From Lojkania enalia (Eukaryota; Ascomycota; Dothideomycetes; Pleosporales): a stretch of DNA of 64,000 nt. Position 1 is the stretch's first letter. Each line of letters begins with the position of its first letter. Below are positions 1 through 11,029 of the stretch, in pieces. The DNA lies in the NCBI GenBank assembly GCA_010094045.1, contig ML986604.1, positions 191,512 through 255,511 on the forward strand, read 5' to 3'. The notes under the pieces were generated by a model. It had not been told where the DNA came from. It worked only from the letters and a program-made list of their open reading frames with translations, and made no database searches. The position numbers were made by a program, and so were the translations under genes.

Positions 1-1
1 T

Positions 2-202
2 GCAACTACGGGCAATAGCGCCATCGACCCGGACACCAGTCTCAAGCCTGAAGATAGATTCGTGGAGAGTGTGAGGAAGGCAATCAGGCAGGCGAGTCCG
101 GGTGGTTATCTTGCCATCAAGGCGAATGGGGAAAGAGTGGGGGAAGACATGGGATTCTTTTTCGATAGGTTGGTCGCGAGGCTTCTACTTCTCAAGATGT
201 GA
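2..202 (+). CDS. 3' end of an unidentified gene (partial)
   Basis: The frame starting at base 2 is open from the left edge to a TGA at 200-202, giving the last 66 residues of a protein that begins outside the window. The segment contains an acidic-basic stretch (KPEDRFVESVRKAIRQ) and ends in a Leu-rich tail (LVARLLLLKM). I do not recognise the family. A late intron could change the last residues, because no homologue was available for comparison. Confidence 0.45.
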   Translation, partial: ATTGNSAIDPDTSLKPEDRFVESVRKAIRQASPGGYLAIKANGERVGEDMGFFFDRLVARLLLLKM

Positions 203-880
203 GTTCTCTTTTCTGTTGGAGTCTTTGGAAGGTTATGTGGGTGGAATTTTGCATGTTTTATCGTATTTGCGTCTTGGGTGTCTTGTGGTATGACCATTCG
301 GTTTTCCTTATTTTAAGAGTTGGACGTTTGCTTAGCGTTTTGGTGTAACTGATGAAGCGATGACACGATTATAACGATTGATGGAGGCGCCGGCGTTATC
401 GGAGGTATAGCCTGCTTTTATTCAATTCTGTTGTAAGATATTGTACTTCGAATTGTATACCCTCTAGTGTCTAGGTGTACAATGAATATAAGGATTTTTA
501 AACACTAGCGTGACATTTAGATAGCGTTGAGCCGAGGAAATGAGTTCAATGAACAAGTAACATGCGTTATGGAGATTTCCGGTAACATATGTCTCCAATA
601 TACTTCTCTCTAGTCGTGCAAAAGGTTGTCAATTCACAAGTACTATAGGCATGAAAATCCAAAAACAGGCAAATACCGGAAAAATTATGTATGGCCTAGA
701 CTCTTTATTAAACACTGGGTACACTGTATTTATGTATAGGGTATGTTCCAACCCCAGCTACAGAACTAGGGACAAAATGTACCGCTGACGCCACGAATCC
801 CGTATACACTCCTACTAAGTGAGGAGAGCGCTAAAATATGTAAGACTGCACAGCACCGAGGTTATATTTGCCTAGACCTA
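203..880. other. Intergenic, convergent 3' flanks
   Basis: No gene is supported here. The stretch lies between the 3' end of the left-edge gene and the 3' end of the minus-strand zinc-finger gene. It is moderately AT-rich, contains short ORFs only, and shows no RNA gene or repeat that I can see. Confidence 0.5.
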
Positions 881-2022
881 CTACGTGATTATAAATTGCA
901 TGTGGTCTTCTCCACTATCTATCATACTTGAGTTTAAAAATATATCCATTATCTCACTGACCGGTTGATTGCCAGGTTTAGTTGACCGGTGCATGATACT
1001 CTGAGATTTTGGAGACCAGTCGGAAGTAGAGTCAGAGAGGTTATCGGTGGATGTAATCTCGTTCTGAAAACCGTCCTGTAGAATCCCCTGGCCTTGGAAA
1101 ACCAAATATTCTGATGCAGGGGATCGACGCTTTGCATAGTAACCCTGCGCCTGAGTAGGGAGTGAGAGTGTGTTAGTATCAAAAACAGCAGGCGTCATCT
1201 TCATCGTCGTCTGCGCAGTGCGGCCATCTCTTCCCGTGATGGAAGAGAGTGGTATTGACACATTGCAGTTGCAATTCGTCATGTGCATATTTAAAGCCTC
1301 AGTAGCCAACATCTTCGCCCTATCTTTATTATACCCCCAGAACTGGAGATCCTTGAGCAATTCTTCAGCCCTATAATTCTCCTGCCATTCCAACAGCGCT
1401 CCAGGCGGATGTCCAGAAGCCTGAACTATAGTCCGAAAGGCTTTGTTAAGTTCTGGATGATAGTATATCAACGCCCGCAACTCGAGAGAAAAGTCCCAGA
1501 GCGACAGCGTCGCTGGATTTCTGCCGCATTGGTTGATGTGCTTGAACCATGTATCCCGGCCACTAACAAGGCCTCCGCAGAACCCGCATCCAAAGGCCGA
1601 GGGGGCACGACGCGCTTTCTCCGCACATTTGCAGTCCTCACATTTGTTCTTGCCGTTGATTCGTAGCAAGCATCTTCGTAATATGTTCTCGGCGCATGGT
1701 GAACAATCATGTTCATCGGAATGATGCTTAATGAGATCGGCCCTGCTTTTGAAAGGCTTGGCGCAACAATGACAGTACCACACATCGCCTTTATGGTGTT
1801 GATCTTTGGTATGGATCTTCAAGATGTCCTGTGTGCTGACGCTCAGATTGCATATAACGCAAGAGGGACTAGGCACATGTCCCAAAGAAACCGCTGATTC
1901 GGATTTGATGACTAACTTTTTGTTAGGGCTGTGGTCAGATCAATTAACAAAATGTACTTACGACTAGGCTTGTATTGGATGTTTTTGTAATGTGCTGGCT
2001 CGTTTTCTGGCACTACGGCCAT
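881..2022 (-). CDS. C2H2-type zinc-finger protein
   Basis: Two exons on the minus strand, 2022-1962 and 1911-881, give 363 residues. The 50-nt intron (1961-1912) has a GTAAGT donor, a CTAAC branch point and a TAG acceptor, and it joins the ATG at 2022 in frame to the long ORF. Without this exon the long frame has only a TTG near its start. Residues 38-59 (CVIC...H...H) and 67-88 (CHCC...HH...H) look like C2H2 fingers, and a third Cys/His cluster (FGCGFCGG...HINQC) follows at about 115-138. The C-terminal half is helical and then Ser/Thr-rich with no recognised domain. It probably binds nucleic acid in the nucleus, but finger spacing is irregular and no target can be inferred. The start choice is good because the spliced frame is continuous. 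Confidence 0.8.
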
Positions 2023-2771
2023 GGTGATTAATTCCCGCGACTATGGACCCGTCGTTGGGATCCAGGACTGGCTTTGCCAACGTAGTATCGTCTGGAGTGT
2101 GGTGAATAGGGAACCATGGTGGCTGTCAAACAGAAATGCTGTGAATTTTGATATGAAATACAATTCGAATCTTGCTCTTTTAGGCCTCGGAGAGGGCGAG
2201 CAACAAATAATAGAACATTTGATTGGAAATGGGACTGAATTGGATATTGTGGTGAGTAAGAACGTGGTTCGTGAGACGCTTGCGGAATACCATTCACTTG
2301 TGGTGCCCTAACATCCAATCGGAGGCTCCGACATTTTCTTGGCAGATTTTCCCGATTTCTGATCTGGGACAAGAGGAGAGGCCCTGGAGCAAAATGTCTC
2401 GCCATAAATGACAATTCGATGCCACGTTCTTGGAAGGATAGCATTTCGATACTAGAGGCAAGTGCCCACTAGTTATGGTGATTTGACCCAACCGGGGGAA
2501 TTTTATGACTGACACTATCGTAGACACAATCTGTTCAAGTTAGATTTGTAAAATACTAAAGTAGTATGCTCGGGAAGAAAAATAGCATCGTAGCAAGAAA
2601 TAACCATCTTGAGTCCGCTTATACCGACAGCAGAAAGGAATGCTGAGGCACAAGTACTATTGCCGAGGCCCATAGCGCCCCTACCAGATTATACGGTCTG
2701 CTCCCAGCAGAAAGGAACAAAGACGGATCACATTGCTGCAGCCCAATACAGTCTGGACTGATTTCTCTGCC
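2023..2771. other. Intergenic between zinc-finger gene and HEFSH fragment
   Basis: This stretch holds the promoter side of the minus-strand zinc-finger gene. Open frames here are antisense or short. On the minus strand around 2520-2740 there are open stretches that could be the decayed continuation of the HEFSH fragment upstream of them, but the frame is interrupted and I cannot support a gene. Confidence 0.35.
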
Positions 2772-3002
2772 TTAAGTGTCACTGACTCCATCATCTATGG
2801 CTATACTACCGTACGTAGCATGACCTAATTCATTATTCAGTCTCACATTCCACTTATGGCTTAACCCCCTTGCTCGACTAAGAGCTTCAAGTACGTGAGA
2901 AAACTCATGTGTTATCACTAGGCCGGAAATGAAGAGCAGGTCGTTAAGCATTTCATATTCCATCGAAACATAAACTGGAATGTCTTCCTTCGTAAAAACC
3001 AC
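2772..3002 (-). pseudogene. Zincin-like fragment with HEFSH motif
   Basis: A 76-residue open frame contains ITHEFSHVLEAL, which fits the HExxH zinc-binding signature of metallopeptidases. It is followed by a Glu about 26 residues further on (NNELGHA), a possible third ligand region. No initiation context or full-length partner frame is visible, and the frame stops at 2772, so this looks like the core of a fungal zincin-type gene that is either spliced in a way I cannot resolve or decayed. The motif alone is short enough to arise by chance. The peptide composition (LNDLLFISGLVITHEF) looks protein-like. Confidence 0.35.
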
Positions 3003-3625
3003 TAATTACGAGATAAGTCGAACGCAAAGGAATACAAAACATATGTAACGTTCTGTGTAGCGGGATCTTAATAGAATATTTGCCTTGATATGCAAGATCA
3101 GAAGATCAGGGAGTATATAACTCCTTGGCCCTCAACAGACAACAACCAACGCAGTTCTCCTCCTCGTCTATTCTAATACCTTACAACATATAATACATTG
3201 TATTGCTTACAGCTGCTAAAGTTTTTCTGTAAAGGTAGAAGCAACTAATTATATTAAGATCGATCCGAAATTAGCTCAACCCAAACCTTTGCTTACCACC
3301 ACATGACCCTATACTAGGCCACAGTTTCAATCATCGGTCACTAACTGACGAAGTTGCTAATGTTTTGTATGCTCATGACGGGACTGAACTCTAGTTGAAT
3401 CGAATCCCGCATTAGCATCCGAATTGTATTGCAAGCACTATTCAATCCGAATGACTGTTGAAATGGTAATTGTTTACTTAGGTCATTATAAATGTACCCT
3501 CTTTCCACTTCATTCTCATATTCACCTTGCAGTCAGAATTCGGAGTCCGGGACTCTTAGTGACTCAATACCCTCGCCATCTTTGCCATCTTTTCTTCTGT
3601 TCACGCAACGGCATCGGAAACTACT
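3003..3625. other. Intergenic, nothing recognised
   Basis: AT-rich spacer with short ORFs only. A TATAAA-type sequence near 3486 followed by a pyrimidine-rich tract could serve the small ORF at 3626, but this is weak. Confidence 0.35.
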
Positions 3626-4003
3626 ATGAAGTTATACCCGCTACTTGCTGTTATTGTTGTTCGAGCAGCCCTGACGTCTGGCGTCGCCGGTCTCGCTGTA
3701 CTGGTCACACATGATTCCATGCCAACAATCCAGTCCAAAATGAATATTTATGCGACAGGGCCCAGTCTCACTCCATTCAGACATTCTTCCGGCAACAGGC
3801 CCACAATGGCAGCGCAATCATGCAAGGAAAATGGCCATCCAGTCAATACTGCTCTCAATCACAACGACCACTGGATCTTACTTAGCAATGCGGCCATTGC
3901 AATCACCTCGGCCGCAGTAAGCTCCTTTGTCGGTATTGCGAATGTGATATTGGCCTGGAGAAACTACAAGCACAATAAAATAGGCAATACATCCCCCACA
4001 TGA
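3626..4003 (+). CDS. Possible small membrane or secreted protein
   Basis: A 125-residue frame starts with a hydrophobic N-terminus (MKLYPLLAVIVVRAALTSG), which could be a signal peptide or signal anchor. It ends with a second hydrophobic segment (about residues 85-110, LLSNAAIAITSAAVSSFVG) followed by a basic tail (WRNYKHNK), the topology of a small single- or double-pass membrane protein. I recognise no family. Support is only length, start context and hydropathy, so it may be spurious. It stands alone between the zincin fragment and the PAQR gene. Confidence 0.3.
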   Translation: MKLYPLLAVIVVRAALTSGVAGLAVLVTHDSMPTIQSKMNIYATGPSLTPFRHSSGNRPTMAAQSCKENGHPVNTALNHNDHWILLSNAAIAITSAAVSSFVGIANVILAWRNYKHNKIGNTSPT

Positions 4004-4999
4004 ACACCGGCAGGCTCGGACAATGGCCATTAGTCGATGGAGAGTGAGGTCATTTGATCTGAGGAATGTTCGGCCTTGATCGTTAAATAGCTTCAGCGTG
4101 TTAGTTGGGCGAAGCTGCGGGGGTGATTTGAGGGCTATTTATTGCCGTAGTGCGGCTTTCTTTGTTCCTTTAAGCCCTGGTTCCAGTTAAGTGAAATCTT
4201 AACATGGCATTCGTGCCGCATTGACAAACCGCTCGTTACTCTTCGTGCTTAGAAAGCTCTTTAGCAACGTAGCTAGGGTTAATCTTCGTAGATCAGATGT
4301 TATTGAAACTACTGTTTTCGCCACATACCTCTAACGATGTAAATCATTCTGCTCACTACGCCAGGATGAGTGCCGGGATTCCGATCGGGAACTTGATAGG
4401 ATGCGCCAAGACGTGAATCCGCTACTGCATCCGGAAGCGAAATTTCAGCAATTCCCTTTAATGGAGCAAAGTAGCGCAGCAATCATCGAGTTCTGCTGAT
4501 GGATGGTGCCCAAGAACAGAGGTGAGAGCATCGTAGTAGGACCCGTCTAAAGAGAGGCTGAATTGTAGTTTATGACATCGAGCGGCGAATCGCTATGTCT
4601 TCAGGGGTCTAGACATTCACATGGGTTGCGGAGGGCCGGCGAGCTGTAGTTGGCGCATGAGGCTTTTATTCGCCTCCGACATCGAAGCCGTGAACAACAA
4701 ACACCCACTAACCAAGACGGCTTCTTACACGTGCGTCACAACTGTCCTCCTTTCCCTCCATTTCCCATACCTCAAAACACGACACCCCACCTCAACAGTT
4801 ATCGTGGTCGCTTTCGCTTTTGATTGTGTACATGTCCTATCGAATCGCCGCTCGTAGTCATCCAATCAGCCGCATTCGTCGAGTCCGTGCGGGAACCTCT
4901 CCAATCGATTCGGATTAAGACACCCCGCCAAGTGCATATAGAAAGTCAGCGGCTGTGGTCATACTCTCCTGCAGGGTCCTTCATATACAGTAGCCCAGC
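4004..4999. other. Intergenic upstream of the PAQR gene
   Basis: About 1 kb without a supportable gene. The last 200 bases are the presumed promoter and 5' leader of the PAQR gene at 5000. Short overlapping frames on both strands are not convincing. Confidence 0.45.
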
Positions 5000-6617
5000 A
5001 TGGCTTGCGGTACCAGCACAGCCGTGATGACCTCTTACGAGGAGCCCGTCCAGAGGTCCTACGGCACCTTCGCTCCCCAAGAACAAAGGCGTAGACGGCA
5101 CTCTTCGCACCACACAAACCACGCAAGACCCTGGGCTGTCGACTCTGAGAATGTGCAAATATTGGTAAGCTTCTGGCGACTCAATTGTGTTCGTTCCGAC
5201 TCTGTATAGTGGCTAATGCGCGCATTCCAGCTTGAGAACTTCATCGCCGAGCTCGGCTGTCGGTTAGATTTCCTCGAGAGTTACGGGCACCTAAAATTCG
5301 ATGCTGGAGTAGAGTACGCATACACCACGCTACTGGCTGTGCGAGAATCATGTTCGCGGATATCGGGCGGCGCGATCGAGGAGGGGCGGCGGCGCGCGGC
5401 TTTCTTTGTGGAGACACTGGAATCGAGGTACGAGAATGCGCTGGCGAGAAAAGAGACACTGGAACAGAAAGTGCAGGAGGGCGTCCGGTTACTGGAATCA
5501 TACTTGACGGAATTCGAGACACGGGCGTACGCGATACGGGATGCCGGTATTGGGTCCGTCGCGCAAGATTTCTACGCAGGCGGAAAACGGCGGATGGATT
5601 CAAGCTTTGAGCGCGCAAGAGGTGTTGTTGATGGAGGCCTGGACAAGGCAAGACGAGCAGCCGAGACAATAGAGCTCACTATCGAACATGCCGTGGAACG
5701 AGCTCTTGCACGCGCAAAGGAGCATGGCCTCATCATGTATGATGACCTTCCGGACCCCTGGCGGATCAACCCGCATATCCTAACCGGCTACCGCTTCTCC
5801 GAAGGTAAAATGGCTTGTGTTCGCTCTATGGTTAGTGTCCATAATGAGCTTTTCAATATTTGGTCCCACTTGGTCGGCCTCCTGGTGGTGCTGGCCATCG
5901 CATTTTACTTCTACCCCTCGAGTGTCAATTTCTCCGTATCGACGAATGCCGACGTCTTCATCGCCGCTGTATTCTTCTTCGCAGCATGCAAATGCCTGGC
6001 TTGTTCGACCATCTGGCATACTATGAACAGTATATCTCACCAGACGCTCCTGGAGCGTTTTGCTTGTGTGGACTACACGGGCATCTCCCTCCTCGTCGCT
6101 GCATCGATCATGACCACTGAATACGCTGCTTTCTATTGCGAGCCTATTTCGCGATGGATCTACATGCTAACTACAGCAGCACTCGGGATTGGAGGCGTCA
6201 TTCTTCCCTGGCATCCCACTTTCAATAGACAAGACATGGCTTGGCTACGCGTTATGTTCTATGTCTCGCTGGCGGCGACGGGCTTTCTTCCTGTTGGACA
6301 GCTTGCTTGGACTCGTGGAGCTGAATGGGCATACTACTTCTACGCTCCAGTAACGAAGAGCATACTGGTCTACATGCTAGGTGCTTGCCTTTATGCAAGC
6401 AAGATACCCGAATGTTGGTTTCCTGGCAAGTTTGACTGGGTTGGTAGCTCACACAATATTGTAAGTTCAAATCCCATCGCAAATTCCCATATAGGTGCTG
6501 ACCCATAGCTAGTGGCACGTAGCAGTTCTCTGTGGCATTCTTTTCCACTACACAGCGATGCAAGACATGTTCTCACAAGCTCTTCAACGGGCAGAGATTC
6601 ATTGCTCGGTTTATTAG
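5000..6617 (+). CDS. PAQR/Izh family seven-helix membrane protein (haemolysin III-related)
   Basis: Three exons (5000-5164, 5231-6460, 6513-6617) encode 499 residues. Intron 1 is 66 nt and intron 2 is 52 nt, both GT-AG and phase 0. Residues 1 to about 240 form a long soluble N-terminus with Arg/Glu-rich helical stretches, as in Izh3-type fungal members. The PAQR core begins at about residue 258 with HNELFNIWSH, followed by CSTIWHT (S-x3-H type) and DYTGI, and the third exon supplies the terminal HVAVLCGILFHY motif, so all predicted metal-site elements are present. About seven hydrophobic segments follow residue 270. Known relatives (adiponectin receptors, yeast Izh proteins) act in membrane lipid and zinc homeostasis, and some are ceramidases. 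Activity here is inferred. The splice at 6460/6513 is needed to recover the C-terminal His motif. Confidence 0.88.
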
Positions 6618-8072
6618 AGGCAGGAGAAGACTTACCAGGCCTTATTTTTAGAGGTTACAGTTGCATAGGCATTCTGGGGCGTTCAAGCGTTTTCATAGAA
6701 GCATTTTAGAACATATAGCGGACTATGCTGGCGGCCGAATTGTTAAGTGTATTGTCTTTCGCATGCATGGATGGCGGAGTGATAGCATGTTCATAGCATT
6801 ATATTGGATGGGTCGCTTAGTCTCTAGTGTCTTATCTCCTGACGAACCACGCGATTTAATAGGCACTGATACAGAATCGACAAGTTTGTACTACCATCGA
6901 TGAGAATGACTACTACGAGCATTTTCAATCTCTTACCATCAAGAGCATGAAAGATAATGGAGTCTAGCCGCTACCATATGGTCCCAAGAATCTAACATGG
7001 AACTGATTACAATCAGCGCAGGGTGGATTATCGTCGGGGTGGAGAGATACATCAAGGCTGATTGGCACTGCTTCGCACTATGGTTGTTTGCTTGTTTGCT
7101 CAGAGTTGGATTTGCATGTTGCTCAAATTCTTTTGCATCTGTTGTGGGAGGGCAAATGTGGACTAGCTGGGTGATACTGATTCCACTAACAGCTTCAAAC
7201 CTGCAGGATGAGCGTTGGGTGATGGCTGTGTAGTGGGGCATGGAGATAGAGTCGGTGGAGTGAGCTAACCTGAACATGCGATTCTTTAGCTTTGCATTTT
7301 GGTAGCTCCTCGTTCTTCTGTCGCCTCAAATACACCGGAAACGACAGTGGTATGATGGAGAGAGATGCCCCCAGCCTTCTCTCTCATCATGATCGCGTGC
7401 CTAACTACCACTTAGGCGTGCACTGAATACTAGTCAGCATAGATGTAGCCTTCATTGTGTCGCGAAGCTGAAGTAAAGGCGGTGATGGAAATGTAATGAA
7501 AGAAAGGACGGGATCTCGGGGTGCTTGAGCTCTTGCAAGCCTCGACCTAGCATCCTGGGGTATGGGGAAGGGCCATGGTAAGGTAAGGGTAGATTGGGAG
7601 GGCGAAATAATGAATTAGGCTAATCCAAAACGGTGACCGGATCCTCAGCCTCGGACCCCAGGTAAAGCATTACATCAGAGTGAGGCTGAACGACGATTGG
7701 CCTCGTGATGCACCGCATGTCTCGTTCTGCAGGCAAACGTTCCACTGTGTTCGCTTGCGGCCCGTAAAGCTCTGCCCCGGACGGTACGGCAGATCAATGG
7801 TTCTTATGGATCGACACCTCAGCCCAGGTGCTTTGCTGCATGGGTGGCTATCATCATTTTTGTATTCACCAATGGTTGCCGGTCGCCGGTCACCAACTCG
7901 AGGATTTGGAGTAATCTGGCGCCCTGGTCAAACCGGCTGTGGATTTCACGCCACCCGATCGCACCCTCTCAGCTGTGAAGTATATTTCTAGGCAGTTGCG
8001 CGAAACAACATCTCCACTTTTTGACATTCTTATCCATGTGACCATCTCTCTTCCTTTGAACTCCTCGTCCTT
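6618..8072. other. Intergenic, nothing recognised
   Basis: About 1.45 kb between two plus-strand genes. It contains the 3' flank of the PAQR gene and the promoter of the gene at 8073. ORFs up to about 110 residues occur on both strands but overlap each other and show no family signature. Confidence 0.45.
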
Positions 8073-10543
8073 ATGGCGAATCCTGCATCTATATTCTCGG
8101 TCAGTGCGGAAGGCTCTAAGCTTGCCTTGAACTTGTATAAACTCTCCGCTGCTGCCCCACGCACGGTCAACTTGGATAGCATAGCCGAATCCGTGAGCAA
8201 CTTCTGTTTGATCGTCAAGCAAGTTGGAACGCTCATCAGAGAAGATGATAGTCTGCCATCGTCGGCTGTATGTACGCCTCATCACCTCTGTATAAGCTTT
8301 GTTAACTTGGGTTAGGCTTATTCCACCTTGCAAAACATCCTGGACCAGGGTAAGGCTGTGTTCACCGGGATATCATCTACTATTCCAGCCGAGCAGGTCC
8401 CTGGGCAGGTTCGAAATGGAGTCCAGTTTCCTGCCAGAGGGGAGGGTTTCGAGCTCAGCACTGTAGCTATCGCGAGGTTACAGTATCTCAAAGCTCACCT
8501 TGATATCCTCAGGTCAACGTTTTCCGTTTTGATGCAGGCTCTCTACACTGCTCAAATCATCAAGTTGATTGCGTATGCAGAACCATACAATGCCCTATCA
8601 ATGTGCAATAATGCTGACGGCATAGTAGGATTCAAAACATGACTTGCACCCAGAATGATGTAGCAGCAAGGGTTGATCAAGAAGTTCAACTAGAAGCGGT
8701 TATCATCGAGCAACAGCTTTCCTTTCTGCCAGCCCTAAAGCGTTATGAGCAGTACCAAGCTGCCACTCGGCAATTGACAGAGAATTCGAATGGCCAGTTT
8801 CCAGTAGTCGCCCCGGATACAGCTCCAACCCCGATAGACCTACTACAGTATCGGGAGCCATCCCTTAGCTGTTTGGATACATCTAGCCCTAAAGATCAGT
8901 GGCTTGCCGCAATATGTATTGTCTCAGAATCGCAGGTTAGATATGTGATGGCGAACTGGATCCAACTATCACAGCTTGAAGAAATAGCCAACATGGCAGA
9001 ACGAGAAGCAAGCGAACGACGAAGCTCTCAGCAGCCCTACGTCGAGTCAACGAACTCTTCTAGTAGCGAAAATGAGTCTGATGACATATCAGGGCATAGG
9101 ATGAATGGTGCTAGAAAGGCTACGCCTGCGCCCCATTTGGCTTTCGCAAATCCACTCCTCTCCCCAAGATCGCCGTCTCTCCCTATCCCAATTCCGAACC
9201 CATTTGGCCCACTTGACCAGCTCAAGCTAGATTCGAGAAACGCAAAGTATCCTACCATTGACCCGAATTCGCCATCACGACCTGATCTCTTGACTCCCAA
9301 ATATTCTACCGTCGATCCGAATGCTCCGTTCAGACCTGATTATAAGATGTCGAAACCCACCTCTAACGGACCAGTACATTCGAGAGTATATGATGAGCGA
9401 CCGCTTTCGCCTGCAGCAGTTGACCCAGTTGCGGCTGCTACAGTCGTAGAAGCAATAGAACAGACAAAAGAACAGACAAAAGGACAGACAAAAGGACAGA
9501 CAAAAGGACAGACAAATGAACAGGCAAATGAACAGGCAAAAGGACAGGTAAAAGAACAGGTAAAAGAACAGCCAAAAGAACGGGAAAAAGAACAAGGAAA
9601 AGAACGGGGCGAAGGTGAGATTGGCTTAGGCATACCATGGACTCTTCGAACACGGAGTTACTACTGGAAGCATGTTGATGACGAAATGACTGATACAGAC
9701 ACGCACCGTCCGAAGTCGACTGCTTACTCGGATCGCAATGCCTGGACCGAGATCGACAAATCGTGGGTGTGTACCGAGGCTCTTAAAGAAGCCAACCTTG
9801 AGTACACATTACTGCAAAAGCCACACTATACCGGTAACAGGACAGTCATGGAACCATGCTTCCGCATCGAACGTGCCTTGACGTTCAACCAAGTCCAACA
9901 ACTTGTCGAACGCACAGTGGAGATTTACCGGCGGACTAGACCTACGACTCCTCCAAAAAAGCACCGACCTACTAGTTTTCCACCAAGGCCTCCCTCGTTT
10001 GCGGATCATGTGCAAGCTCAAGCTCACCAGCCGACTCAGAATCAGCATCTTAAAAGGACGAGCAGCTCCCATGCACCGCCAGTCTTACCTCCTCACCCAT
10101 CAATATCTCCCTTAGATACAAAATTGAATAGAAGCCCCATGCCCTCTCCAGGTCAGCCCTCTTATTTCCCGCCCGGAGCAACATATTCGCCCAATCTACA
10201 GTCTTCCCCACAGACTTATCCCCCTTATCCGCACTCTGCTCCACCTCACCTACATCCGCCTCCCTTCAATTTCCCCTCCGGTAGCCCAACTCTGACCCAC
10301 TCTAATCTCAATCCGCTCTACAATTCTACGGCGCCTAGAGACAAAGACGGAGATAAAAGCCGGTATCGCCCTTCACGTAAGGACCACACTGATTCGGACT
10401 CGGACGAGCTTAGAAGGACCCGGAAGTACAGGTCTTCGAGCCATAGGGACCGCTCGCGACATTCTTCGAACAAGAACTTGAAGAAGAGTGTAGGGACTCT
10501 GGCGACTATTGGGAGTTTGGCGGCATTGCTAGATGGGTTGTAA
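8073..10543 (+). CDS. Fungal N-terminal-domain protein with low-complexity tail and EQTK/GQTK repeats
   Basis: Three exons (8073-8267, 8316-8572, 8626-10543) encode 789 residues. Introns are 48 and 53 nt, GT-AG. The second acceptor is a tandem TAG-TAG (8623-8628), and both choices keep frame. Residues 1-150 (MANPASIFSVSAEGSKLALN...) resemble the helical N-terminal domain found on many fungal STAND/GPCR-associated proteins. The middle is Ser/Pro-rich. Residues 429-480 are 13 four-residue repeats (EQTK, GQTK, EQVK types). A more ordered segment (about 490-600, SYYWKHVDDEMTDTD...WTEIDKSWV...YTLLQKPHY) resembles a domain common in fungal hypothetical proteins. The C-terminus is Pro-, then Arg/Ser-rich, and ends in a hydrophobic GTLATIGSLAALLDGL. 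Function is unknown, and a role in signalling scaffolds would be inference. Confidence 0.78.
9458..9613 (+). repeat. 12-bp coding minisatellite (13 units)
   Basis: Thirteen consecutive 12-bp units, consensus GRACAGRYAAAA, each encode four residues (EQTK, GQTK, EQAN, GQVK, EQPK and similar). Units 1-5 are nearly identical and later units are more diverged, suggesting recent expansion at the 5' end. Because 12 is a multiple of three and A-rich on one strand, all antisense frames are also open and produce spurious ORFs. Confidence 0.92.
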
Positions 10544-11029
10544 TTCTGCCTAGTCCTGGGCTTAGTCTCTACGATTCTGAACCTACGCGAAGGATAGTGT
10601 GTTACCGATAGCTCGAGTTCGTTTCTTCTTCTTGGTGTCTTATACGATCCTTCTATATTTTCTTTGCACGATATTAATGTCTTGATGAGAAATATGTACC
10701 ATGGAAGAGACGAGTATGTTTGGGTTATAACCCAGTGGAAAAGGACTCGTATCTTGGATTCTGAGATGCACTACTGTGACCTGGTCAGGAGCAGTTTGTG
10801 CCTGAGACAACTGGGAGTAAGGTTGAAAACTTGGATATCTATGACCTATCATGCTACAGTGATAAGGAGTTCTAGTGGATAATATGTAATGGTATCCTCC
10901 CCTACTTAATGACTAATGTGTCTTTTCCGTAACCCATTTTACGAACTTCCCGTTAAGATATTCTATGTAAACGCCTCGCTATGCACATAAAGTCAATCCT
11001 TCCATGCCAGATCCTATCATGGCCTCCAA
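10544..11029. other. Intergenic, convergent 3' flanks
   Basis: Spacer between the 3' ends of the repeat-containing gene and FCF1. No gene or RNA is visible. Confidence 0.5.

Noticed and set aside
9275..9653. Three antisense ORFs of 71-106 residues rich in Phe/Cys/Leu/Val
   Set aside because: They are produced by the 12-bp minisatellite on the opposite strand, which is open in every frame.
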